Shown here: in pieces, positions 11,953 through 22,417 of the stretch
How the letters are laid out: each line of letters opens with the position of its first letter
Position numbering within the stretch: the first letter of the stretch is position 1
Source: Nectonema munidae
Taxonomy: Eukaryota > Nematomorpha > Nectonematoida > Nectonematidae
NCBI GenBank assembly: GCA_030549495.1
Contig: JAUIRK010001025.1
Location: 203,501-267,500, forward strand
Direction of reading: 5' to 3'
Length of the DNA stretch: 64,000 nt
Notes under the pieces: model-generated
What the model was told of the DNA's origin: nothing
Database searches by the model: none
Seen by the model: only the letters and a program-made list of their open reading frames with translations
Program-made: the position numbers and the translations under genes

Positions 11953-13523
11953 TAAACTGACTGTACAAATTGGCCATGTTATGATTTTTCTTCGAAGCTA
12001 AGCTTTTCTTGCGCAAAAGAAGGAAGCAGTCAAAGAAGTATAAAGCAGACATTATTACGCGTAACACCGAAAATAAAATCATTCAAAGAGTGATGTTCCA
12101 CACCGTCACCGTCTTCTCCAATTGGCATGGTGTAAATACAAGCATTGCCTTTATTTCTATTCATCAATAAAATATTCTCGGTAATTTGCGGCCTATAACG
12201 GTATCCTAAAATGAAGTCGAGTCAAGGATATCAATTCCTATTATCAGTGGATTTTGTTTTTCCTCTGCGCATAATTCTTTGTTAAAAGTGACCTTGAATC
12301 TTTAAAAGACCTTATTGATGCGCGTTTCACTCAATAAGTTTCTAAATTGCACATTATATTAGAAGATTTAGTATTTTCATTGAACTCTCGTGAACAGTGA
12401 GTGATCAATGTAATTTATGTCATATAAATCGGATTAGGTTGATAACTTTTTGAAAAAAATATGGACTTTTAATCCGAAAACGACGGTATGTAGGTAGAGT
12501 CTCTCTCAGGACGCAAGAACTTATCCATAAGCAATGATGTTGAAAGTAAATTCTCATAAGTGGTGAGAAAACTTCATTCGAAAGAAGATAGCGTTACCTT
12601 CACGAAGCAACGTTAAGTGTAGTGGTTTATATAGTGCTTGCGCAATTTAGTGTGCTTTGTGTCAAGTTATTAACATTAAAAGATTCATGAATAGATTTGT
12701 GGTAATTTTAAATGCTTGACATTCACAATCAGTTGAGTGTTGTCTTACAGCTACGATGTTAAAAGATATAACAAAGCCTTTTTGTAACAAACGAGAGTGT
12801 TTTCAAAATATTCATTAAAAGCGAAGCTTACAACTGATTATTACAAATCAGCAAATATTTCATTTTTAATGGTATTCGGAGAAAATTAAGCGATTATTAT
12901 TAACCGATGAATAAGGCTGACTAATTCACCGTGAATACTGTAATACAATGTATGGTCTATTTTCTTATATTGTATTTTGTTTGTTAAACGGCATTGTATA
13001 ACCTTATTTTCATGTTCTGCTACTTTTAATTGTTTTAATAAAATTGCTTTTGATTTCATTCTGTTTTCTTGACGAACTTTTTTTGTATCTTATGTATGTA
13101 TATCTATGGATTCAAAATTTTCCCAAAATTAACAGGCTAATCTAAAAGATATTAGGCAATGAATTATCTGGTTAACGAAAACATGGTTAATTAACATCAC
13201 GAAGTTCAACATAAAATTTCAATTGAATATTTTTTTATTATATTCAATAAAATTAATGTTATTTGAAAATATTAAAGTAATTTCGTGAAGATTGAAAATT
13301 GCTGAAAAATGAGAGACTTCAAGGAAAGAAGTTTGTTGGTAGAGCGAAAAGATATTTATTTTAGATTGTAGAATTAGATGGGGCTTTTTATTTTTTTTAT
13401 ATGATTGATATTCTTTTCAAAATTTGCTTGAATCTCTTCTCCATTCTTCGAAAAAGTTATAAAGTTTGTAAACTGACATATTGGAAAAAATTGCATAAAT
13501 TCGAGTATCTCAGATGTTAGACT
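11953..13523. other. Gene-free stretch
   Basis: No coding sequence or recognisable element was seen. It is ordinary AT-rich intergenic sequence between two piggyBac copies. Confidence 0.5.
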
Positions 13524-13650
13524 CAGTGGCGTGCCTAGCACAAGTGCTTTTTAGAAAAGATGTTGATTTGTCTGACCCCCAAAAGTTCTAATAACACTCC
13601 AAAAACTGAATAATTCAAGTATAATGGTATCCAAACTAAAAAGACAAACT
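13524..13650 (+). mobile_element. hAT-like MITE end
   Basis: CAGTGGCGTGCCTAGCAC resembles the CAGGGGCGTAGCC-type ends of non-autonomous hAT elements; a similar end is at 20277. The following AATAACACTCCAAAA is shared with about 36.76 kb. The opposite end was not found. Confidence 0.4.
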
Positions 13651-13737
13651 GTAGCCTTTTTGCTGCTCTCCATATTTTGTCTTCAAGCGCCATCTTCTAC
13701 TTAGTTAGTTTTGTAAGCTCTAATATCTTTGTATACT

Positions 13738-13778
13738 TTAACCCGTTAAGGACCAGAATAATCAGAGGATATCTAGAA
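13738..13778 (+). mobile_element. Left half of a split piggyBac-like MITE
   Basis: TTAACCCGTTAAGGACC followed by ATAATCAGAG resembles the start of the MITE at 27478-27603 (CCCGTTAACGACGG, ATAATCAGAG). The matching right half (GCAGACGATTC, GTAGTCGACAAG) continues at 16922, beyond copy D. Copy D therefore appears to have inserted into this MITE. Confidence 0.55.
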
Positions 13779-13985
13779 CCCTCGCTTGACGGACTCCGGT
13801 CAATTTTGTCCATGCCAATTTAAGACACATTTTTCTAAAATATCCATCATAGAAACTTCTTCCAAAAGTAACATGTTAACGTTCTTGTTAAGATAAAAAA
13901 TCAAAATAAAATAAAATTAGCAAAAAAAATTATTTTATTGTTTTTGAAAAAAAGAAAGTTTTGAAACTAAAGTAAAAGTTAGTAT

Positions 13986-13997
13986 AGAGGGCGTTAA
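13986..13997 (-). repeat. TTAACGCCCTCT motif, 3' side of copy D
   Basis: One mismatch to the TTAACGCCATCT motif, just after the cysteine-rich tail of transposase D. It has the same orientation as that copy's 5' motif at 16720-16731. Confidence 0.45.
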
Positions 13998-14009
13998 ATT
14001 TATGTTTTG

Positions 14010-16036
14010 AGTAAAGCATTCAGAGCACAATATTCTATAATGTACATTGCAAACAAACTTTTCCCACTGTTTAGATGCTTTTTTTCTTTTTAATTTGCCA
14101 CGGTACCACAAAGATCTTGAGGTGGAAGTCGTTGGTTGAGTAGTGTCTTGAGAAAAACCATAAGAGAGCCAGTTTCTAATAGCTAAGGGTACTTCGGATA
14201 TCATTGATCATGTTTTCATTGATTCTTCGGCCAGAAAGAAGGATAAATTCTGTATGAAAACTTTTCTTCAACTTTCTTTGGTTGAAGGAAATTTGTCAGG
14301 CGAGTTGAACTTGGCAATTATCCAGGTGTTCAAGACACTAATGACCAAATAGTTAGAAAAAACTGCATGCGTCCATTTTCTATTAGGCTTGTAAGACCTG
14401 TAGGCTCTGAGCATTTTATTAGCAACATCTACTCCTCCTTTATATTCATAATAAGATAATAAGCTGTCAGGTTTAGAATGAGCATTGCTTACTCTTGAAT
14501 TTTTTTGTTGTGACAATAGAATATACACAACTTTGAAGTTTTTAGAAAAATGTTTTCTTGGTATGTAGGGTAGTCAAAGAAGCAAATTTTGTGTAAATTA
14601 TTCTACCCTCACACTCACATAATTTCAACTCTTTGAGATAGGGTGGCCTGAATATAAAAGGAAGAAACCTTCTGTTAGCCATAACTGTTCCACACAAAGA
14701 AACGTCTTGGTCATTACACGAAATGAGAAGTTCATGACCAGTAAAAAATCGATCAGTGTATAATACACAACCTTATCTTTTATCAAACGCTTGCACGCGT
14801 TCAAAGCAGAAAAGTAGGAGGGATCCTGTAAACCAGACACGTAAATATCAGGTTTCATACAGTAAAAATATTTAGTGTCGTTCAAGTGATAAAACTTCAC
14901 CCCATAGTGGCTGGGCTTCTTAGGGTCATAAATTTTTATCGAGCAACCTCCTCTAAAAGTAACTAGTTGCTCATCTATCGTGCGCGCTGAGTGTGGAGTC
15001 CAATATCTTGAAAATTTAAAACAGAAGTGGTCATGTAGCTTTCTTATAGCGTTTATTTTGTCCAAGGGATCTCTCTCTTTTTTTGTCAAAACGGAGAAAA
15101 ACATGTATGAGAGTGAACATATCCCGACCCAAGCTTGCTCTCAAGAAGAGATTGCCTGAACTTGAAAACAAATCAGAAACTTTGACTTTTTGATCTCCAT
15201 TTTGACCGATACTAATCAAGGCACTGAAGTAGGCTAAGAGATGACTGATTAGAAAACTTTTATAACAGTGATGCAAATTCAAATACTTAGGACTTATCGA
15301 TCTGAAAAGGTAAAAAAACGGTCTAGAATACAATTTTCTAGTAGTAAAAATGCAATTATTATGTTAATTTATCATTTTTCAATTCGTACAATTTTCAACT
15401 TTTGATAAATTGCTTACCAATATACCCCGACAAACAAAAAGCAAAAACATATTCTATTATGCTAGTTTGGAAATTCATAGTAGTACAATGAAATAAGTTA
15501 ATGCAATTAAACTTTTTGAAAGAAAAAAAGAAATGAAATTATCCAAACGCTAACCTAAACCTGAATTCTAAAACTAAAATTGATGCTATCAAAAACCTTA
15601 TTAGTGTATTAGACTCATCAAAAATTTAGCCCCACAACTAGAGAACTAAAGAAAAAAATGGTTAGATGCGTCATAATATCACACATGCATATAATTTTGT
15701 AATACGTGAAATTTGAATGCATTTTTACTAGTCATCGAATAAATGTGAGCTATGATGCTAGTATCAAAGAAAAGTTTGAATAGACTACGAACATCTTTTG
15801 TCTTTATGGCCTGTCCCTTGGGACCATAAGGTCTTTCACTAAGGTCTCTTATGTTGATTCTTCCTGGCGTTCCAGTATGGCTGAAAGCCGGTTCCCAATA
15901 ATATTCAGTTCCATCAGGAGCAATCAAGTCTTGATCAGTAATATTGAAGTCACTGTCAGAACTACTGTAAGAAGAAGAATGTGATGAAGACGAAGAACTT
16001 ATTTCAGAAGACTAACATCAGAAAAGGAGGTGGTAG
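14010..16036 (-). pseudogene. piggyBac transposase, copy D (broken)
   Basis: Same family as copy C, read right to left. MSTTSFSDVSL starts near 16036 and shifts frame into a Ser-rich stretch and DLIAPDGTEYYWEP (near 15930). Exon 1 seems to end at TTTCAC|GTATTA near 15703. The next exon follows TTCTAG near 15325. The catalytic Asp are in TIDEQLVTFRGG (about 14983-14948), in TDRFFTGHEL (another frame, near 14745) and in GGVDVANKM (about 14440). The cysteine tail (FVCNVHYRILCSEC) is near 14050-14010. Several frame changes and stops show it is dead. The protein differs substantially from copy C, so the two are not recent duplicates. Confidence 0.82.
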
Positions 16037-16479
16037 ACATGAGAAGAAAAATCATGATGAATGAAGGTGAAATGTCAGCAAAAACCAAAAAGATTTATCA
16101 GAAAATTGTGCGCAGATAATGAAGATATAATAACAAATGTCGATATCGTGTGTCATAAGAGTACAACAATAGTAAACCAGCATCATATTTTCTTCATGTG
16201 TGCTTATTCGTTCACACCATGGTTGAAAGGGTAAGAGGTAAACACGAAAAACTAAAATTTATAATATATCAGCAGAGTCTGCTCACTCCAGAATCAATAA
16301 ATGCATTTACCACTTGTGTCGAGAAGAGCACGAGGAATAAATGTAAATAAAACCAAATTTTGATTATTCACAAGATAACAACAACAAAGTGTACAAGCTT
16401 TGTATTGTATATTTTTTCAGTTTCGTTGCTTGAAGCGATGTGAGTTCGGAGGGTTTGAAAGTTACTAATATTTTTCGTC

Positions 16480-16615
16480 GTTCGTTGGTAAATGATTGTA
16501 GCGCAGGTTTTTAAATCCGATCCTTCCACGTTAGATTACTGCCTGTCAAAATTACTCCTAGCTAATGCAGGTGGCGCATCAGTGCCTTATCGACAAAAAT
16601 ACCACCTATCTTAAA
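16480..16615 (+). mobile_element. Worn tRNA-derived SINE, family 1
   Basis: GGCGCATCAGTGCCTTATCG with flanking sequence matches the body of the SINE at 8105-8258. The tRNA-like head is degraded. It sits inside piggyBac copy D. Confidence 0.45.
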
Positions 16616-16719
16616 ATTTTACTGTCACTTACAAAGTTTAAAGTCTCATCCAGTTTGTTTTTGTTCACATCCTAAATGAAATTTTAACAACCAGTACTAG
16701 ATCAAGTTTAACAAAATAT

Positions 16720-16731
16720 AGATGGCGTTAA
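16720..16731 (-). repeat. TTAACGCCATCT motif, 5' side of copy D
   Basis: Perfect motif on the minus strand, 186 bp inside the right end of copy D and upstream of its transposase. Confidence 0.6.
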
Positions 16732-16921
16732 ATTGATAAAATTTTCACGGCTAAAAATGACTTTTATAAAATGTTTTCTCTTCAAGTAATTCATACAATT
16801 AACCTGTGGTATAATGACTTCACTATTTTCTGATGAAAAAACGTAATGGTGAAAATTGGACAAAAATGTCTCCAGTCCGTCAACGACGTTAGTACAAAAA
16901 TGTCCGTCAAGCGAGGGTTAA

Positions 16922-16970
16922 TAAATGCAGACGATTCAGATTTTTGTAGTCGACAAGCGGTTAAAATATC
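16922..16970 (+). mobile_element. Right half of a split piggyBac-like MITE
   Basis: Continues the 13738-13778 fragment. GCAGACGATTCAGATTTTTG also occurs at 5422, and GTCGACAA matches the 27.58-kb part of the intact MITE. Confidence 0.5.
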
Positions 16971-17439
16971 ATTTAATGTAGATAAATAACGATAATGGAA
17001 TGTAGGAAATTTTATTTGTTAGCTTCTGCGAGGAAAGTGTCATGAAGGGGAGATTTATGTAGATAAGCATGCTTGGTTACGTCGAACAGTTTATCACTAC
17101 TAGAACGCTTGGTTTCAATTTCGATCCTCTTAATATTATTATACTTACATATTATTTTTACAAAAAGTGTTGCCATCAAGGGAATATGCCTAAACAGAAT
17201 GATGATTTTTGCAATTAACCGGTCTAACAGGTTAAAATCAGCGTTTATCTATCTAATGACTAATGACTTAACCCTTATCAGCCTACTAAACTACATATGT
17301 TGAAAACACAATTTTGAATGTTCATATGTGTACATTAAGAAACACGAAAAATGTCAAACTTGAAAAGATTAAGTAAATATATCAGAAGAAGCCCTTATCA
17401 AGATGAAAAGAAAATTTACATTCTATTTCAAAAATATTA
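16971..17439. other. Gene-free stretch
   Basis: No coding signal or clear element seen. Confidence 0.5.
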
Positions 17440-17800
17440 GTCAAAAAATTACATATGTAGTTAAGCAGACGTGTGAGTTTAAGATCAAAATCAATACGGT
17501 GCGAATCTATAAAAAGGTTAAGTAAGAAATCTTGCAATTATATTTTTTATATATTTGTTTTCATGTTTGTTGGTACATTTCAAAAAACTACATATGTAGT
17601 TAAGTGAGCTTTCGAAGACATTTTTTATGTAAGTTTATACAAAATACTTTGTTCATTATTTTAATGTAATTATATATATTTTTGATACTTACCAATTGGT
17701 TTATATCGATTTTTACATCTTTTGTTGCTAAATTTTGAAAAAACTACCCATGTAGTCATGTGGGCTCTTGAAAGACATTTTTTATGTAAGCTGATAATGG
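17440..17800 (+). repeat. Degenerate tandem repeat, unit about 140-155 bp
   Basis: Three units start with AAAACTACATATGTAG-like sequence near 17443, 17582 and 17738. The last two also share GACATTTTTTATGTAAG. Confidence 0.6.
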
Positions 17801-19024
17801 TTAAACCGCACCGAACCATTCTTTTTCCAATATATGCCATCGGTATCACATTAGTCAAATATTAAGTTTATAAAAAATAAGATATCATACATAAATAATG
17901 TCGCACAAAATTTTAAATTTTTTGACACCCTCTCCCCTGTCGTAATTTTTGCATCTCCTGCTCTATTTTTTAAAGAAGGGCATTGGGAATTAGTTTACCC
18001 CCTCCTCCCTCCCTCGAAGGGGAAGTCATATACGTTATGTATGATCCCTAAGGAAAATGCTATTAATTTTCTAAAATTAAACTTAATGAAAAGATTTTTT
18101 TTAATATTTTTTTATTATTTTGTGAAGCGAATATTCTTTTCAGAGAAGGCAAGCCAGCGTAGGTATTCATAGAATGATGATGCGTTATTTTCTATATAAT
18201 TCTAATGTAACATATTCTATGATGAGCAGGCAAGTACAACATATGTCGAGAACATATGTGTACACTAATGAGATGAGAAGGCACGTGAAATAAGAAGAAA
18301 ACACTCCATCGTGGATATCATATGCCAATGCAACTTTAACATGATGTAATATGTCTACATGCGGGTGAAATCATCTTGAGATATTTGGGTTAGCATTGGC
18401 TTAGTTGTTTCCTTTTCATCATGCCAACCAAACCCCTTTCTTCGATAACACGTCGTTTTAAACTTTCGAATGGAAGAAGGAATTTAAAAAGACAGAACTG
18501 AATATGAAAGTGAGCAAGATAGAAATGGATATACTGCTTGCAAATAGAAGAAAAATTTATTCAATACTCGAGAATACCCTATTTTTGACTCAAATAATGA
18601 AGTAGAGCTTGATTTCTTTAAACTAATTAAAATATTTATATTTTGTGCTTTTTAGATTCTACAAAAGTTCCAACGTTTGGAACTAAACATCTTAAATAAA
18701 ATTGACAAAAAGAAGAGGAAATTTTACAGGATATAATGAAATGATTTCATTGTGGAACAATAGCAACACTCTTTCACTTAAAACGTATTAAAAGATTTTT
18801 GAAATGACTATTTATTTATTTACAAATGTTTTTCACTCTTCAACGAAAGCTATATGAACCAGTTATGGTTTGTGAGAATATTGGAGTAAGTCGTGCGGGT
18901 GTTCACCTTTACACTCTTCTTGTCCTTGTTCTCAATGTATTATAAGGAGTAATTAAGTTAAAAGTTGATTATGAAAAGAGCAGTTCACTTTTTAATTGGT
19001 GAATAGAACAAGCCTGTTATAAAT
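17801..19024. other. Gene-free stretch
   Basis: No supported gene. Short Lys/Arg-rich frames around 18.42-18.55 kb are too broken to assign. Confidence 0.45.
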
Positions 19025-19235
19025 AATTAAATTTTGTGATTTCAGCAAATCTAGTAGTAATAATTACAAATTAAACAAATGTAGTTATTTCTAATTTAAT
19101 CTTGTGAGTTAAACAAATCTAATAGTAGTAATTACAGATTTAACTAGTAATAATTATATATTAAACTAGTAATAATTACCAATTAAACTTTGAAAATTTA
19201 ACAAACCTATTAGTAATAATTACCGATTAACTAGT
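19025..19235 (+). repeat. Short-unit degenerate tandem repeat
   Basis: AGTAATAATTAC and AATTAAAC alternate five or six times with variable spacing, forming an AT-rich minisatellite. Confidence 0.6.
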
Positions 19236-19269
19236 CGTTTTTTTGTAAACATAACAAATTACTTTTTCA

Positions 19270-19360
19270 GTGCAGTAAACTCCGTCGTCAAATCGCTTTG
19301 AACCAGAATAAAACGTCGACTTACACGAAGTTCGACTTTGGCGAAATTTTTAACAACATA
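19270..19360 (+). other. Possible Tigger/pogo-type transposon end
   Basis: CAGTGCAGTAAACTCCGTCG followed by short GTTCGACTT-type motifs recalls pogo/Tigger termini (compare CAGTGTATCCTCGTTAAGTC at 39385). No partner end was found. Confidence 0.25.
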
Positions 19361-20276
19361 AAATTCAATCAATAAAAACAAAAAAATTAAACAATACTTG
19401 ATTTAATTCTCGATACTTATCCAGGAGAAAACTTCCGTATTTATAATAACCTTAAAATTGATTGATTAATACTATAAAAGTATGTGTTCTTTAATAAGAG
19501 GGTTCAAATTTTAAAAGGAATTTTTAAAGGGGTCCCTTACTTGAAAAGGTTGAAATCACTGATTTAGCAGGCATGAATCATTGCGGCGATTCATGAATTG
19601 CTCAAGGTATTGGAGAGCAAAGAGCTATTTATGATGCCCATTTATCCATAAAAGTGTTTGAGTTCAGGGTATTTTTATCGATTAGGGTGTTCTTAGAAAT
19701 CTCTTTTCGTGATACGAGTATATCAATTATTTCTTGCCTAATCGAAGACATTAAATTATGGGTTCGACTTAGAGATTGAAAAGTCTTGAAATTTGAGTGT
19801 TCGGGAATGCAAAATAAGTTCGCGTCATAAAAATTCTTATAAAAATAATTATTATTTTTTTAAAATTCACAAAGAATTAATTCACTTTATACAAATCATG
19901 TGTAGAAATGTATTCGATATTTCAAGCATACGAGATTAAACAGATGTATTCATTTTATTGATGAAAATACAAAAATTCAGTAGCAAAACAAATTTGAAAA
20001 AAATGTAGGACCTTTTGGTTGAAAAAGCAAAGCACATTCAAAAGATAGAGGAGGCGAGCATGTGCTTCATTCACGATGAGATCCCTACAAAATAAAAATG
20101 TGTGCATATGTAATACTGAATACCAACATTTTGGAATCTTGATGCGGGATTTTCGCGCCTTTTTAAATTGAAAATCGCGATTATAACTTGCAAATTTGTT
20201 ATTCTCAGCTACGCTTATAAAAATATTAAAATAAGGTAACATTACAAAAAAGGCTACAAAAGTGTAAATAGACAGA

Positions 20277-20345
20277 CAGCGGCGTGCCTATATGCATCGT
20301 GACAAATTTTTACTCCCTGAATGGGCGTATTGCGCCTCTAGAGGC
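20277..20345 (+). mobile_element. hAT-like MITE end
   Basis: CAGCGGCGTGCCTATATGC resembles the end at 13524. The downstream GCGCCTCTAGAGGC is palindromic. No partner end was identified. Confidence 0.35.
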
Positions 20346-22379
20346 CATTTTTAGTTTATTAGCGATTTTTAGACCTCAATAATTAAATAAAGTTAATTTG
20401 TTCATCAAAAATAATAATGAGCTACTTATGAGTGAATAAAACCGTAGATTTTCCGAAAAAAATAAACACTAAAATTTATATAACGTCCATATAAAAATAA
20501 CTTAAATTACATTTGCTAATCTTCTTTCAACCAAAAATGAATGAGACAATAATCAAGGAATACAAATCGAATGTCATTGGGCAATTTAGAATAAATTTCT
20601 AGAAGTACAGCGGAACTTGGGTTTGCGAACTCATTCTTTCCATAAACCTGTTCTATACCCGAAATATTTATAAACAGAGACTTTTCTTATTTTGGTAAAA
20701 ATTATCAGCACTAAATATTAAATGTGAATTATAAATGTGCTAATTCAAAAGGCAGTAAAACTTTTTCGTAGCGTTTCCTTCGTTGCACTTAACTTTGCAG
20801 CGGTATCATGATCTGTTGATGACCACATAGTGCTCGAAAATTTATCCTTAAAAGAGTTTTTACTTCCCATGAATAAAAGTTTTACTTCCTATTGATTTAT
20901 TTCATTCCTTTTTTCATGACGGCTCAGCAGCATTTATCTATAAATTTGGCATATGCAGAGTGATACATTATGTTTAGCGAAGAAGAAAGAAAGAAACGCT
21001 ACCAAGATAAACAAGAAGCCTAATTTTAGAGTGCGTGATCCAAGAAAGAATTCGTGAGATGGATCATTTTTGTTTTAAACAAAAATTGTGCGTAAACCCA
21101 TGTGTTCGTAGGTTGTTAGCTACTCATATATTTCAAAATTTTCTATAGCATATGTTTTCCCGTTTACATAATTTACATATGCAAAAGCGGATTTCTAAGT
21201 CTTTTGATAAAAAAGTAAAATTTATAATAATTTTGAAATAATTTTTCACAAATTGTTTTTTAAAAAACATTTTTCAATGTCAAAGTTTTTGAATTCATAT
21301 TTTATCATTAATAAACATGTATTAGTCCTTATTCTTTTTTTAAATCGAGCTAATTTGGACTAGAAATAAAAATCGCTAGTCCAAGGGAACTCATTGACTA
21401 CATTTGAATTTTATATATCCTTGGATTTGAAGATCAAAGTATTTCATTGGATAACTTCTACAGTGGTAAGAGGCTCCTTTTTTGAAAATTGTTAATGGAA
21501 GGAATTATATGAAGTTCAAAATGAGATTTATTCGTTTCGATGATGACACACAATTGGGTCAAATTAGAACAGTGTGCTTTTACTCAAAGATCGTTTCTTT
21601 GATATATTGCAGAAATAGTTTTATATTGATAATAATTTTGTTTTGTTTTTTAGTCATAGGACTCCTTCTGATATGTCACTTTTGTTGAACATTTAATATG
21701 ATTAATGTGAGCAAGTTCAGTAAATGTTTTGATCCTTTTAAACAAATAAAGTAGGGTATTAAAATGTTTCATATAATGGAATCTCGATATAATATGTTTT
21801 GGTACTTGAAATGTATATAACTAAATTAGAACATACAAGTAGAGTTGAAACTGTCAAAAAAATTAGTTAAAATTGCTAATTTACCACACGTTCTGTGTTT
21901 ATGTGTAGTTATGTAAATGGGCAAAAATATCATTTCAATTTTTGGACCATTGGATTATAATGGACGCGGGTTTGTTTTTATATTTAGAAAAACAAGTGCG
22001 AACTTTGAATTAACAGCATTAAACGAGGAACTCATAGAAACAAATAGGCTACGAGAATCAATAATTGGGTAAGATAACGTTAAATCGGGTTTAGGAAATT
22101 AAAATCAATAGGCATCTGAGACTGGCCGCCGATGGTCAATGGTTATAACAGTTGTAATTGATCTCAACAATTACTGTTATTTAGAAGATAATTTAAAATG
22201 CAATCACTATCATTAGCAAATAATTATTATACATCCTAGAAAAAAGTGGTGTAATATTTTGGCAGAATGACAATTGTTTGAAGGTTGTTTCTTAGCAGAA
22301 AAATTTATCTTGAAATCGAAAATCTCAAAAAAAGTATGCTTAATTATGAAATTGTGCGAATTTTTTAAATATTAAAGTA
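20346..22379. other. Gene-free stretch
   Basis: AT-rich, without supported genes or clear repeats. Confidence 0.5.
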
Positions 22380-22417
22380 TGGTTGTCGCACGTACCAAAA
22401 AAGGACGCTGTCAAATT
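22380..22417 (+). repeat. 38-bp direct repeat, left of the hAT element
   Basis: TGGTTGTCGCACGTACCAAA and the next 18 bases recur at 24737-24774 with two mismatches, on either side of the hAT element. Confidence 0.85.

Larger units (their letters stand above)
13779..16917 (-). mobile_element. piggyBac element copy D, near full length
   Basis: A 3,139-bp element in the opposite orientation to copy C. The ends are CCCTCGCTTGACGGAC at 13779 and its exact reverse complement at 16902-16917. TTAA is intact on the right (16918-16921) and worn to AGAA on the left (13775-13778). The right end has an extra internal copy of the TTGACGGAC block. Copies C and D share CCYTCGCWT at the tips. A worn SINE lies at 16.48-16.61 kb, inside the element and upstream of the transposase. 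Confidence 0.78.

Noticed and set aside
13686-13696. GCGCCATCT as the outer end of piggyBac copy D
   Set aside because: It lies outside the clear CCCTCGCTTGACGGAC terminus at 13779 and is not preceded by TTAA.
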